From the NCBI RefSeq assembly GCF_009695875.1, contig NZ_VUNC01000005.1, positions 124,001 to 188,000 on the forward strand: a DNA stretch of 64,000 nt. The letters are read 5' to 3'. Positions 24,942-33,627 of the stretch are shown here, in pieces. The stretch's first letter is position 1; every line of letters begins with the position of its first letter. This DNA is from Olsenella porci (GTDB taxonomy: Bacteria; Actinomycetota; Coriobacteriia; Coriobacteriales; Atopobiaceae). The position numbers and the translations under genes were made by a program. The notes beneath the pieces were generated by a model. The model was not told the origin of the DNA. It saw only the letters and a program-made list of their open reading frames with translations, and made no database searches.

Positions 24942-24976
24942 GCGCCCCCGCGGCTTCAACGAGGCCGCGGGGGCGC
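24942..24976. terminator. Bidirectional terminator hairpin
   Basis: A perfect 13-bp stem (GCGCCCCCGCGGC at 24942-24954, complement at 24964-24976) lies between the convergent DUF5714-type and cupin genes. No strong T-run on either side. Confidence 0.6.
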
Positions 24977-25011
24977 CGCCATGCGGTCAATTTGAGTGAG
25001 CGCCGCAAGCC

Positions 25012-25674
25012 CTACTCGCGCGTGAGCAGCAGGGCCATCTTGAACCGACTGCTCGCCTTCACGTAGTGACGGCCGCCCTTCGCAAAGCGGATCGCCTCGC
25101 CGGCGCGTAGCCTGTGCACGGCGCCCTCGTAACCGATGAGCCCCTCGCCCTCCAGCGCCAGGACGATCGCGTCGCCAGGCGCGGAGTGCTCGTCCAGCCC
25201 GGTGCCCTCGTCAAAGCTCATCACGGCAAGCTTAACGGAGTCGGTGTTAACGACATCCTTGCTCACGACCTCGCCCTCCCGGTACGGAACCTCGTCCGCA
25301 AGCGAGAGGACCCTTCCTGCCTCGGGAAACGCTCCCATGTCTCCTCCATTCGCAACCGATACCTCAAGGTAGACGCACCCGTCGTCCTCGCAGCCAATGC
25401 CAACGGGGGCATCCGCGGGAAGCGAGACGGCGCTGAGCCTCGGTGCGCGCAGCGGCTCGGGGGTTCCGGGGATGCTCGCGAGCAGGTTGCCCGCCACCAC
25501 GACCTCGAGCCGTCGAGCCGGCGATGACTCCGCGCTGATGTCGGTTCCCTCGCTCAGTGAGAACCGCGTGACCGTGGCGCTAGAGAGCTCCCACATCTTG
25601 CGCGAGGACGTGCACCCGGGGATCGGTGCCCACTCGCCTGCCATCGAGAACGGCTCTCCCACATCGTTTGTCAT
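25012..25674 (-). CDS. Bicupin protein
   Basis: The protein has 220 residues from ATG 25674 (RBS GGGAGGAGAG). The second half is a clear cupin: FDEGTGLDEHSAPGDAIVLALEGEGLIGYEG, followed by RLRAGEAIRFAKGGRHYVKA. The first half (SLPADAPVGIGCEDDGCVYLEVSV) looks like a diverged cupin barrel. The single His per motif suggests weak or altered metal binding. Stand-alone cupins of this kind often act in stress or small-molecule sensing; function here is unknown. A 14-bp palindrome lies in its promoter. Confidence 0.75.
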   Translation of the reverse strand: MTNDVGEPFSMAGEWAPIPGCTSSRKMWELSSATVTRFSLSEGTDISAESSPARRLEVVVAGNLLASIPGTPEPLRAPRLSAVSLPADAPVGIGCEDDGCVYLEVSVANGGDMGAFPEAGRVLSLADEVPYREGEVVSKDVVNTDSVKLAVMSFDEGTGLDEHSAPGDAIVLALEGEGLIGYEGAVHRLRAGEAIRFAKGGRHYVKASSRFKMALLLTRE

Positions 25675-25726
25675 CGTTTCTCTCCTCCCGTGCATCGGCC
25701 ATTGTCTCCCACATACCCAATGGTAT

Positions 25727-25740
25727 CTGTTATGTAACAG
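25727..25740. promoter_or_regulatory. Perfect 14-bp palindrome upstream of bicupin gene
   Basis: CTGTTATGTAACAG lies 53 bp before the ATG, in an otherwise GC-rich region. Likely operator; regulator unknown. Confidence 0.5.
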
Positions 25741-25846
25741 TTAGCCCTCAGCCTCTCGCCGACCCAGCGGAGGTCCGGCTTCGCCGACGCGACGTTCTCG
25801 CTGTTAGAATGTGTCGCGCCAGCAAGATGCTAACAAGGAGCCCCAC

Positions 25847-26188
25847 ATGGAGCTACAGCAGGTCCAGCGTCAATCAGCCGAGATACGCGCGCTCTATCAC
25901 GGGCTGGAGCGTAAGATCCATGGCTCCGAGTGGACCGTTGAGGAGGACGCCCTGGCCTTTCTCACCGATGCCGGCCTGGTGGGCCGCCTTGTGATGGACG
26001 AGCAGGGGCGCTGGCCAAGCTCTGATGGCCCCACGCTCCCCGCGAAGATCGGCGAGTGCGTGTGGTGGCTCGCCGTACTCGCGGAGCGGACCGGATTGGA
26101 CCTCGACGCCTGCGTGGAAGGCTTTCTGCGCGAGCGATCGGCGGCGCTCGGCGCCAACGCAACTCTCAACGCGAGGGAGAGAGCGTAG
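25847..26188 (+). CDS. MazG-like protein
   Basis: The protein has 113 residues and is mostly helical. ALAFLTDAGLVGRLVMDEQGRWP is followed by PAKIGECVWWLAVLAERTGLDLDACVEGFLRER, which matches the second half of MazG-like (all-alpha NTP pyrophosphatase) proteins, where EELGDVLWYL is usual. Some acidic metal ligands differ (KIGECVWW), so catalysis is uncertain. RBS AAGGAG precedes ATG 25847. Single gene. Confidence 0.65.
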   Translation: MELQQVQRQSAEIRALYHGLERKIHGSEWTVEEDALAFLTDAGLVGRLVMDEQGRWPSSDGPTLPAKIGECVWWLAVLAERTGLDLDACVEGFLRERSAALGANATLNARERA

Positions 26189-26382
26189 CGCGCAACCGCC
26201 TTGCCGCCGGGCATCGGCAGAGCGCGATGGGAAGCTGGTGGGAATTGGCATGCGCGCCTTCGGGGCAGCACCAACCCCGCGGCGCACGGTGCGATGCGCC
26301 CAAGCCTTATCAGCGGCAGGCTTTGGGCTGGCTTTGGCTATCGGTCGATTTGCCGCACGAATGCCCCCGGTGACCCGCCTAT

Positions 26383-26398
26383 GTTAGATTTCTCTAAC
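26383..26398. promoter_or_regulatory. Inverted repeat upstream of methyltransferase gene
   Basis: GTTAGA and TCTAAC flank four bases, 66 bp before the methyltransferase ATG. It is a possible operator within the only AT-rich patch of this gap. Confidence 0.4.
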
Positions 26399-26464
26399 TA
26401 AACTGCGCCGACGGGGCGGGTCCGGGGCAAGCCGGCTCACCCCACGACCGAAGGCGGGGACGCC

Positions 26465-27088
26465 ATGGGACTGCTTCGCTCGTTCTTCAACAACACCCGG
26501 AAGCCCAAGGGACCCCTTGGCAGGGGGATGCTCGCGAGCATGAACCGTGGTCACGTTGCGGTATCGGACTGGGGAATGGGGCACCTTGGAGGCCTTGCGC
26601 CCCAGAGCATCGTGGAGCTGGGCTGCGGCGGTGGGCGCAACGCGCACAGGCTGCTGGAGGAGTACCCCCAGGCACACCTGGTCGCCGTCGACTACTCGGA
26701 GGAGTCGCTCGCGAAGACCGAACAGGTCAACCGCGACTTTGTGGCGGAGGGGCGCTGTACGCTGGTGGAGGCGAACGTCTCTGGCCTACCTCTCGAGGAC
26801 GACTCCTTCGACCTGGCGACTGCATTTGAGACGGTCTACTTCTGGCCTGGCCCCGTGGAGAGCTTTCGCGAGGTCAGGCGAATACTGCGGGACAGCGGCA
26901 CCTTCCTCGTCGTGAACGAGTCGGACGGCACCAACGAGGCCGACGAAAGGTGGACGGGCATCATCGACGACCTGCGCATCTACACCGAGGAGCAGCTTCG
27001 CGCCTATCTTGCGGAGGCTGGCTTCACCCGCGTGGAGGTCGACCATGACCAGCGAAGGCACTGGCTCTGCCTGCTTGCCCGGAAGTGA
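26465..27088 (+). CDS. Class I SAM-dependent methyltransferase
   Basis: The protein has 207 residues. Motif I is IVELGCGGGRNAHRL (about 47-61), with the acidic loop VAVDYSEES after strand 2, motif post-I around FDLATAFETVYFWPG, and RRILRDSGTFLVVNE as motif III. The family is Methyltransf_11/25, ubiE-like. The substrate is unknown. It is a single gene; cluster D lies directly downstream. Confidence 0.85.
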   Translation: MGLLRSFFNNTRKPKGPLGRGMLASMNRGHVAVSDWGMGHLGGLAPQSIVELGCGGGRNAHRLLEEYPQAHLVAVDYSEESLAKTEQVNRDFVAEGRCTLVEANVSGLPLEDDSFDLATAFETVYFWPGPVESFREVRRILRDSGTFLVVNESDGTNEADERWTGIIDDLRIYTEEQLRAYLAEAGFTRVEVDHDQRRHWLCLLARK

Positions 27089-27140
27089 GGCCGCGCCCCC
27101 GGCGAGGAGACCCCGCGTCGCAGGGTCTGCGGTGAGCGAC

Positions 27141-27357
27141 AGCTGAGGAATGTCGAGTATTGTCAATTTGGGGGGGGCACGGCTGCTGAGGAAATCGGAG
27201 TATTGGCAGCCGGGAACGCCCGTTCTCTGCCAACACTCGCATTTCCTCAGTGGAATCTGCCCATGGATTGCCAACACTCGCATTTCCTCAGCAGCTTCCG
27301 CTGACTGGCGGTGCCCGGAGTCCCCTCGGACTGCCACAACTCAAGATTCCTCAGCAG
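27141..27357. repeat. Composite inverted repeat, cluster D (five units, variant subfamily)
   Basis: Plus units D1 (27141-27169) and D2 (27183-27212) are followed by reverse units D3 (27225-27250), D4 (27266-27294) and D5 (27329-27357). D1-D4 carry TATTGGCA or TGTTGGCA where clusters A-C have TTGTGGCA, so this is a subfamily; D5 has the A-C form. It fills the convergent gap between the methyltransferase and the ABC permease gene. Confidence 0.8.
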
Positions 27358-27384
27358 CCAGCCCTCGAATTGCACGCACGCGCC

Positions 27385-28572
27385 TCACGCGAGTTCCGAG
27401 CGCCCCCGACTCCTGCCCAGCACAAGTCCCACGAGCAGGGTGGCGATCCCAAACAGCACGCATATCCCGATGTCGCCCACGAGCGGCATCACGTTCTGGG
27501 AAGTCACCCGCCCCATGCCCGCGGCACCCTCGACCACCCGCGTAACCCAGTACGACGGCGTGAAGTGAGCCACGGCGATGAGTTCGTCAGGCAGGAGCGA
27601 GAGGCCCGTCCATGCCCCGCCGAGAAACGACATCACCATGCCCAGGATGTTCGCCAGCGCGTTAGCGGCATTCTCGCTCACGCCAAGCTGTCCCGCGAGA
27701 AAGCCCACGCTGGCCGCCACCAGCGCGTACGCAAGAAGCGCCGCCCCCACGAGAGCCAGCTGTACGGGGGAGCTCGCGAGCGCGGAGCGTCCCAGCACCA
27801 GGACCTCGAGGCCAAAGGTCCATGCCCAGGCAACCAGCCCGATCGTGACACAGGAGCCCAGCAGCGCCAGGTTGCGGGTACGGGCCGGCTCGGGCGAGGC
27901 GAGCCTGCGGTAGCGCACGGGCCGGCGCTCCACGGAGGACATGAGCACCGCGATGCAGACCATCGCGCTGGAGAAGATGGGGTACGAGGCAAACTCCACC
28001 GCCGTGACGAGGCTCGCGGGCAGGGGCGAGGTGACCTGCTCGACCATGTCTACCCGGGTAGACCCCTCCCATGCGTCGTCCGTGGCATAGACAACCTCCG
28101 CAGCACTGCCGCCCAGCGTCGCCGCCATGCCGTAGAGTCCGTCGGCATAGCCAGTCACCTCGATGTCCAGGAGCCTCCCCATGCCGGAGTAGTACGACAC
28201 GTAGGTCTCGAGCTCGGGGGCCTTCGTGCCCTGGCGGGCCGCGTCCATGAGGCCCTCTCCCCACCCCTGGGGGATGACGAGCAGGTAGCTGACCCTGTCA
28301 CGAGCCACGCTGTCCTGGATGGCGCGCTTCTCGTCCGCCACCTCCACCCGGTTGTTACCGGCGAGCACACGCCGAGCCAAGGCCGACGAGAGCTCGGAGC
28401 CGTCGCGGTCAATGACTGCGACGTTTGCGGCGGTCTCCTGGTACTCGCCCGTTGCGCCAGAGTTCGCGGAGAGGCCGACGAACACGCCTACAAGCGAGAG
28501 CATGACCAGGTAGATGGCGATGTACACCCTATGCGAGAGGAAAATCCTGAGGTAGGTCCTAAAGGTGGTCAT
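27385..28572 (-). CDS. ABC-2 type exporter permease
   Basis: The protein has 395 residues. One N-terminal membrane span (IAIYLVMLSLVGVFVGLSA) is followed by a large extracytoplasmic domain (about 40-225), then five or six spans at the C-terminus, with AVAHFTPSYWVTRVVEGA typical of the ABC2_membrane_3 family. It is the third gene of a minus-strand operon (ATPase, permease, permease) and overlaps the previous permease gene by 14 bp. It probably pairs with that permease to form a drug or peptide exporter. Confidence 0.88.
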   Translation of the reverse strand: MTTFRTYLRIFLSHRVYIAIYLVMLSLVGVFVGLSANSGATGEYQETAANVAVIDRDGSELSSALARRVLAGNNRVEVADEKRAIQDSVARDRVSYLLVIPQGWGEGLMDAARQGTKAPELETYVSYYSGMGRLLDIEVTGYADGLYGMAATLGGSAAEVVYATDDAWEGSTRVDMVEQVTSPLPASLVTAVEFASYPIFSSAMVCIAVLMSSVERRPVRYRRLASPEPARTRNLALLGSCVTIGLVAWAWTFGLEVLVLGRSALASSPVQLALVGAALLAYALVAASVGFLAGQLGVSENAANALANILGMVMSFLGGAWTGLSLLPDELIAVAHFTPSYWVTRVVEGAAGMGRVTSQNVMPLVGDIGICVLFGIATLLVGLVLGRSRGRSELA

Positions 28573-29728
28573 ACGAGGTCCTCCTCATGCGCAGGGAAGC
28601 CAGGACGAGAAACGCGACCGCCATCGTCAGGAGCGCGGCGCAGCTTGCGAGGAACGCGTCGGGCGTGTCGTAGTAGAGAAGCGCGTAGAAGCAGTTGGTC
28701 GTCTGCCAGAGGGGGTTGGCGTGCGCAAGCACGGGCATCGCGGCCTCGATGGAGTCCGCCAACTGCTGCGACGCCGTGCCATACAGTCCAGTGAAGAGCG
28801 AGAGCAGGCAGGTGATGCCGGATATCATGCCCGCCTCCATGCGGGGGACGGTCCCGCACAGGGCACCGGCCGCACACGCCATGAACGATGACGCCGCGAT
28901 TGCACCCACCACGCCCGGGGCGTTGTCGCCAAACGGGACGCCCGCCGCGCCCCACATGAAGAGCGCCGCCACGAGGAGGCATGCGAACTCGCAGAGCCAT
29001 GCGCCCAGGAGTGCCCCCACGAGCATGCGCCAGCGTGGCACGGCGGCAAGCGTCTGCCGCGCCCCCAGCGGACCGGCCGTTGGGAGGAGCCGCCGGGCGG
29101 ACTCCATACCCGCAGTGGCGCCCATGCCGGCGGCCATGGCAAGGAGCGCGTAGTAGTAGCGCGCATCGGGGCTTGGCGGATTCTTTGTGGCGGAGAGCCG
29201 CACCGTTTTGACGGCTCCGCTGGTAAAGGCCTTGATCGCTCGGCCGTTGGCGAGGAGCTCCGGCCGCGTTGCCGCGACCCTCTCTACTGCCGAACGCGTG
29301 TGCAGGTGGGTGTCCAAGACCTCGGAGAGGACCGAGGTGGGGAGGCTGCCACCCTCCGCCACGCTCGCCTGGGTCACGTGGAGCTGTGGCGTGCCGTCGC
29401 CGCTCACGGTGAGATAGGCGTCCACGTCGCCCATGCTGGCCGCCGCCCTGGCATCCGCCGCGTCGTCGTAGTAGGTGACATCGCAGACGTGGTCGCTCGA
29501 CTCGGGGTCCGAGATCGCCTGGATCGTCTCGTCCAAGCCCACCGCGGCATCGTAGTTGGCGTCGCGCACCACGCCCAGCGTGGAACCCACGGCCGAGTAC
29601 GCATCCCCTATCCCCGAGAACATCCCAATGAATATGAGGGTCATGATGGTGGGGAACGCAAGCGCCCACACGAGGAGGGCCTTGTCGCGCACGAGCGAGA
29701 GCACGCTGCTCCTAAGGCTTGCGAGCAT
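28559..29728 (-). CDS. ABC-2 type exporter permease
   Basis: The protein has 389 residues with the same layout as its neighbour: an N-terminal span (ALLVWALAFPTIMTLIFIGMF), an extracytoplasmic region up to about residue 185, then several spans. The end AHANPLWQTTNCFYALLYYD matches the conserved ABC-2 permease region. It lies 10 bp after the ATPase stop. Two different permeases suggest a heteromeric exporter. Confidence 0.88.
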   Translation of the reverse strand: MLASLRSSVLSLVRDKALLVWALAFPTIMTLIFIGMFSGIGDAYSAVGSTLGVVRDANYDAAVGLDETIQAISDPESSDHVCDVTYYDDAADARAAASMGDVDAYLTVSGDGTPQLHVTQASVAEGGSLPTSVLSEVLDTHLHTRSAVERVAATRPELLANGRAIKAFTSGAVKTVRLSATKNPPSPDARYYYALLAMAAGMGATAGMESARRLLPTAGPLGARQTLAAVPRWRMLVGALLGAWLCEFACLLVAALFMWGAAGVPFGDNAPGVVGAIAASSFMACAAGALCGTVPRMEAGMISGITCLLSLFTGLYGTASQQLADSIEAAMPVLAHANPLWQTTNCFYALLYYDTPDAFLASCAALLTMAVAFLVLASLRMRRTSYDHL

Positions 29729-29738
29729 GGCAGTCCCC

Positions 29739-30692
29739 CTATGCCTCGTCGCGCAAGGCGCGACCGGTGATCTCGAGGAATACGTCGTTCAGGGTGGGCG
29801 GCTCGGAGAGCACGCGACCGTACGCGAGGCCAGCGTCGCCCAGCACGCCCAGCACGTCGGCAAGGTTATGCGCCCCAGAGGCACACTGCACGCGTAGCAT
29901 GCCCCCGTCCGTCTCGGCCGTACGCACGTGATCGAGCGACCGCACGCGCTCGAGGATGCCCTCGTCCATCCGCCCCACCTCGACGGAGATCTTTTCGCCC
30001 GTGCCAATCATGCCCTTGAGCTCGTCGGCAGTGCCGCTCGCCACGCAGCGTCCGTGATCCATGATCATGATGCGCGAGCAGAGCCGCTCGACCTCCTCCA
30101 TGTAGTGCGAGGTGTAGATCACCGTGGCACCCTCGGCGTTCAGGCGCTCGATGCCCGAGAGGATCGACTCGCGGCTCTGCGGATCAACGGCCACGGTGGG
30201 CTCGTCCATGATGATGAGCTCGGGACGGTGCGCTATGCCGCACGCGATGTTGAGGCGCCTGAGCAAGCCTCCGGAGAGCTTCTTGGGACGAAACCCCTCG
30301 AACTTCTCCAATCCCACGAAGGCGATGGCGTCGTTAACCAGCTCGCGGCGAAGCGCACGGTCGCCCACGTAGAGCGCGCAGAAGCTGTCCACGTTCTCGC
30401 GCACGGTGAGTTCGTCGAAGACCGCGACCTCCTGCGGGACCACTCCGATGCGACGCTTGAGCTGGTAGCTCGTGGGACGCATGGGCTCGCCGAACAGCTG
30501 GATGTCGCCGTGATCATAGGAGAGGAGCTGCAGGATGCAGTTGATGGTCGTCGTCTTGCCTGAGCCGTTGGGACCCAAGAGGCCAAAGACCTCCCCCCGC
30601 GCGATTGAGAGCGAGAGGTGGTCCACGGCGACCAGGTCACCGTAGCGCTTGACCAGGTTGTCTATGCGAACGACCGCGTCACATGCACCCAT
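29739..30692 (-). CDS. ABC exporter ATP-binding protein
   Basis: The protein has 317 residues. Walker A is GPNGSGKTT, the signature is LSGGLLRRLNIA, Walker B is LIIMDEPTVAVD, and the switch His is in YTSHYMEEVE. The C-terminal 90 residues are an accessory domain as in DrrA/CcmA-type exporters. It is the first gene of the exporter operon and divergent from the two-component system that presumably controls it. Confidence 0.92.
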   Translation of the reverse strand: MGACDAVVRIDNLVKRYGDLVAVDHLSLSIARGEVFGLLGPNGSGKTTTINCILQLLSYDHGDIQLFGEPMRPTSYQLKRRIGVVPQEVAVFDELTVRENVDSFCALYVGDRALRRELVNDAIAFVGLEKFEGFRPKKLSGGLLRRLNIACGIAHRPELIIMDEPTVAVDPQSRESILSGIERLNAEGATVIYTSHYMEEVERLCSRIMIMDHGRCVASGTADELKGMIGTGEKISVEVGRMDEGILERVRSLDHVRTAETDGGMLRVQCASGAHNLADVLGVLGDAGLAYGRVLSEPPTLNDVFLEITGRALRDEA

Positions 30693-30748
30693 GTTGGCCC
30701 CTTTCCGATTTCTGAAACCAGTCTGGGGGAACGGTGGCGGGAGCGGAA

Positions 30749-30795
30749 GTGACCAGCGTCACAAGTTGCAGGGGGAGGTCCGTGACGTTTGTCAT
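30749..30795. promoter_or_regulatory. Two response-regulator boxes between exporter and two-component genes
   Basis: GTGACCAGCGTCAC (30749-30762) and GTGACGTTTGTCAT (30782-30795) share GTGAC-N4-GTCAY. They are 33 bp apart, about three helical turns, in the divergent promoter. This fits two dimers of a NarL/LiaR-type regulator on one face of the DNA. Confidence 0.6.
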
Positions 30796-30844
30796 GCCTA
30801 CGGGCGGCCCCTGCGCCCCCAGCGCACCCGTATACTCTGGAGCC

Positions 30845-31939
30845 ATGGAGAGAATCGCGGACAAGGCCCTCATGCTCGCCTCATGCCTGGGCGTCGTCGC
30901 AGTCGCCGGGGACGCAGGACCGGTGGCCGTCGTCGCCGTTGCCCTGGCGGTGTGCGTGTCCGCCGGTGTGGAGCTTGCGCTGCCATCACGTCCCGGCGTG
31001 GCCATCGCCACCTGCTGTGTCACCACGCTCCTCTCAGCCATCGTGCCTGGCGCGTTCGTGGCGCTGCCGCTTGTCTCGTACGACCTCGCGCGCACGCGAT
31101 GGAGGGTCACGTGGGCGCTCGCCCCCGTCGCCGCCGCGTGGGCGTGGCTCATGCAGGAACCCAGACAGGCCGTCGCGGCGGCGCTTCTCCTGTCTTGTTG
31201 CTCCGTCGCGCTCTCCCTGCGCTGCGGGTGCCAGATAGAGCTTGCGGGCAAGGCCACCCGGCTGCAGGACGACCTGCAGGACAAGCTCCTCGCACTGGGC
31301 GAGAAGAACCAGGAGCTCGAGGAGGCGCGCGAGTACGAGGCGCATGCCGCCGCGCTCGCCGAGCGCACGCGCATCGCAAGGGAGATGCACGACTCCATGG
31401 GCCACCTGCTCACGCGACTCGTGCTGCAGGTCGAGGCCCTCAAGGTAATCCACCGAGGCGATGCCGTCGCGACGGACGAGCTGTCACAGGTCTCTGACGG
31501 CCTCAACGAGGCGCTGAGAACCATGCGCGCCAGCGTCCACTCCCTGGAAGATTCGGGCGTGGACCTTGGGGTCGAGCTCAACCGGCTTGCGGCGACGAGC
31601 GGCATTCCGGGCGTGCAAGTAGAATGCGACCCTCACGGGACCCCGCCCGCCGAAGTGAGCCGCTGCCTTGTGGCGGTTGCGCGCGAGGCGCTCACCAACG
31701 CCGCGCGACACGCCCATGCGAGAAGCGCCACCGTGCGCATGAACGGGATGCCCGGCATCTGGCAGCTGCGGGTGTGGAATGATGGCGAGGTACCCGGCAC
31801 CGCCTCCCACCTCGAGGAGCGTGGGATGGGACTGCGCACCATGCGCGAGCGGGTGGAATCGCTGGGAGGGACGCTCCGCGTGAGCGTTGGCAACGGGTTC
31901 GAGGTGTTTGCCTCGCTGCCCAGGAGGGAGCACTCATGA
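30845..31939 (+). CDS. Sensor histidine kinase (HisKA_3, LiaS/DesK/NarX type)
   Basis: The protein has 364 residues. The N-terminal 125 residues hold four or five membrane spans with almost no extracytoplasmic loop, as in intramembrane-sensing kinases. A coiled coil (about 135-175) leads to the H-box ERTRIAREMHDSMGHLL (His182) of the HisKA_3 family. The ATPase domain has VAREALTNAARHA (N-box) and GMGLRTMRERVESLGG (G-box). It should phosphorylate the regulator encoded next, whose start overlaps its stop (ATGA). It probably senses membrane or antibiotic stress relevant to the divergent exporter. Confidence 0.9.
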   Translation: MERIADKALMLASCLGVVAVAGDAGPVAVVAVALAVCVSAGVELALPSRPGVAIATCCVTTLLSAIVPGAFVALPLVSYDLARTRWRVTWALAPVAAAWAWLMQEPRQAVAAALLLSCCSVALSLRCGCQIELAGKATRLQDDLQDKLLALGEKNQELEEAREYEAHAAALAERTRIAREMHDSMGHLLTRLVLQVEALKVIHRGDAVATDELSQVSDGLNEALRTMRASVHSLEDSGVDLGVELNRLAATSGIPGVQVECDPHGTPPAEVSRCLVAVAREALTNAARHAHARSATVRMNGMPGIWQLRVWNDGEVPGTASHLEERGMGLRTMRERVESLGGTLRVSVGNGFEVFASLPRREHS

Positions 31940-32574
31940 GGGTCATCGTGGTGGACGACGACGCCTTTGTGGTCCGGTCGCTGGCAACGATCCTCTCTGC
32001 CGAGACGGACGTCGACGTGGTGGGGACCGGCACCACGGGCGACCAGGCGGTAGGACTGTACCGCACGCTCTCCCCCGACATCGCACTCCTGGACATCCAG
32101 ATGCCCGGACGCAACGGCCTCTCCGCCGCCGAGGAGATTCTGCAGGGCGACCCGGACGCGCGCGTCGTGTTTCTCACCACGTTCTCGGACGACGACTACA
32201 TCGTGCGGGCGCTCCGGCTGGGGGCGCGAGGCTACCTCATCAAGCAGGACGTTGCCACGATAGCCCCCGCGCTACGTTCCATCATGGCGGGACAGAGCGT
32301 ACTTGAGGGGGAGGTGCTGGCGCGTGCCACGCAACTCACGTCACATGGCGCAATGGGAGCCGACGGACGGGACGAGCCGGCACTTGGCGCCCTTACGCCG
32401 CGCGAACGAGAGGTGGTGCGCGCCATCGCCGACGGGATGACCAACGCAGAGGTGGCGGGCGCCCTGTTCATGAGCGAGGGAACGGTCCGCAACCACATCT
32501 CGTCGATCCTGGCCAAGCTGGGGTTGCGCAACCGCACGCAGATCGCCGTGTACTACTACCGCCACTGCGCGTAG
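31936..32574 (+). CDS. NarL/LuxR-type response regulator
   Basis: The protein has 212 residues. The receiver domain has acidic pocket VVDDD (7-9), phosphoacceptor Asp53 in IALLDIQMPG, the Thr in VFLTTFSDDD, and Lys in YLIKQD. The C-terminal LuxR helix-turn-helix is LTPREREVVRAIADGMTNAEVAGALFMSEGTVRNHISSIL in layout. It is translationally coupled to the kinase and is the likely binder of the GTGAC-N4-GTCAY boxes upstream. Confidence 0.93.
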   Translation: MRVIVVDDDAFVVRSLATILSAETDVDVVGTGTTGDQAVGLYRTLSPDIALLDIQMPGRNGLSAAEEILQGDPDARVVFLTTFSDDDYIVRALRLGARGYLIKQDVATIAPALRSIMAGQSVLEGEVLARATQLTSHGAMGADGRDEPALGALTPREREVVRAIADGMTNAEVAGALFMSEGTVRNHISSILAKLGLRNRTQIAVYYYRHCA

Positions 32575-32576
32575 GC

Positions 32577-33440
32577 TCACCGCGAGGCGTAGCGACGGGC
32601 AATGGAGATCGCCAGTCCCACGTACGCATCCCCGTACAGGACACAGTGCAGGAGCACGGGGACGAGCTGGTGAATCTGCACCCTATCCTCCCATCCGTCC
32701 GCGAGCGGCGAGGCCGCGTCGTAGGCGGCGATGAGTTCGTCCAGATACGCACAGCCAAACAGCTGCAGCATGGCCAGGTCCGTCTCGGCATGGCCGCCCG
32801 ATGCCATGGGGTCGATCAGCGCCGCTCCCGTCGCGGCGGCGCGGCTGCCGGGTGCCGACCAGAGCAGGTTGCCCGCCCACAGGTCCCCGTGGATGCGCGA
32901 GCAGGGGTGTCCCCCGCGTCGGACCAGCTCCGGCTCCGGCGAGTCGAACTCGCCCCCTGCCATGCGGTCAGCCACGCGTGAGAGCAGGCGTACCTCCCCC
33001 TCGTCCACGAGCCCCTGGTCCCTAATCGCCCTCACGTGCGGCATCACGCGCCAGCGGGCGCAGGCGGCTCCCCACGAGAGCGCCTCGGGGGCAAGCTCTC
33101 CCGACGATGACTCCACCACACCGCGAGGGACAACCATGGTGCGGGAGGGGCCAATCGCATAGGCCTTGCCCGTCCATCCCGGCGGCGGGCAGCCGTACCA
33201 GTCCGCGCCCGCGGCATGGGTCCGCGCCAGCGCCTCACCGGCAAGGTGCGCCGCCTGGCGCGTGGGCGCACCGGTGGGGATGCGCTCCTCGACCAGCCGG
33301 CGCGCGCTCGCCTCGCGCACGCGCGCGCACGAGATGCCGCCGGACGCCTCCGCCTCGCCAAGCCAGCGGAGCCCGGCAGCCTCTCCCACAAGGTCCGCCG
33401 CCGGCGCCTCGTCGTGCTTCACGATCACGTCTGCCGCCAT
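32577..33440 (-). CDS. Fructosamine kinase family protein
   Basis: The protein has 287 residues from ATG 33440 (RBS GGAGGGAG; two earlier starts lack good spacing). It has an aminoglycoside-phosphotransferase-like fold: VIVKHDEAP with the ATP-site Lys near the N-terminus, RIHGDLWAGNLLW as the catalytic loop with Asp, and LIDPMASGGHAETDLAML as the metal-binding Asp segment. Family members phosphorylate ketoamines such as fructosamines to start protein or amino-acid deglycation. It is convergent with the response-regulator gene with only 2 bp between stops. Confidence 0.87.
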   Translation of the reverse strand: MAADVIVKHDEAPAADLVGEAAGLRWLGEAEASGGISCARVREASARRLVEERIPTGAPTRQAAHLAGEALARTHAAGADWYGCPPPGWTGKAYAIGPSRTMVVPRGVVESSSGELAPEALSWGAACARWRVMPHVRAIRDQGLVDEGEVRLLSRVADRMAGGEFDSPEPELVRRGGHPCSRIHGDLWAGNLLWSAPGSRAAATGAALIDPMASGGHAETDLAMLQLFGCAYLDELIAAYDAASPLADGWEDRVQIHQLVPVLLHCVLYGDAYVGLAISIARRYASR

Positions 33441-33477
33441 GTGGCGCTCCCTCCACTCAAGGGTCATGGTACCCCCC

Positions 33478-33503
33478 AAGGGGAGAGGCGCGCTGCCACG
33501 GCG
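33478..33503. repeat. 26-base repeat, copy 1 (half of a terminator-like hairpin)
   Basis: It matches 25 of 26 bases at 37864-37889 (starts AAGGGGAGAGG, ends GCCACGGCG). The copy at 37864 is completed into a hairpin; this one is not. It lies upstream of the fructosamine kinase gene. Confidence 0.6.
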
Positions 33504-33627
33504 GGCCGGGCCCTACGGTGTAATAAGTGGCGCAAAAGCCTCTTTTACCTGTGTTTATGACATGACGGGCGAGAGCCAGCCCCCTATGTTGAGGACACGT
33601 CCCGAGCACACCGAAGGGAGGAAGGCC

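Noticed and set aside
27141-27357. Cluster D considered as a CRISPR array
   Set aside because: Units occur in both orientations, are imperfect, spacers vary from about 13 to 54 bases, and no cas genes are nearby. It fits an interspersed palindromic repeat, not CRISPR.
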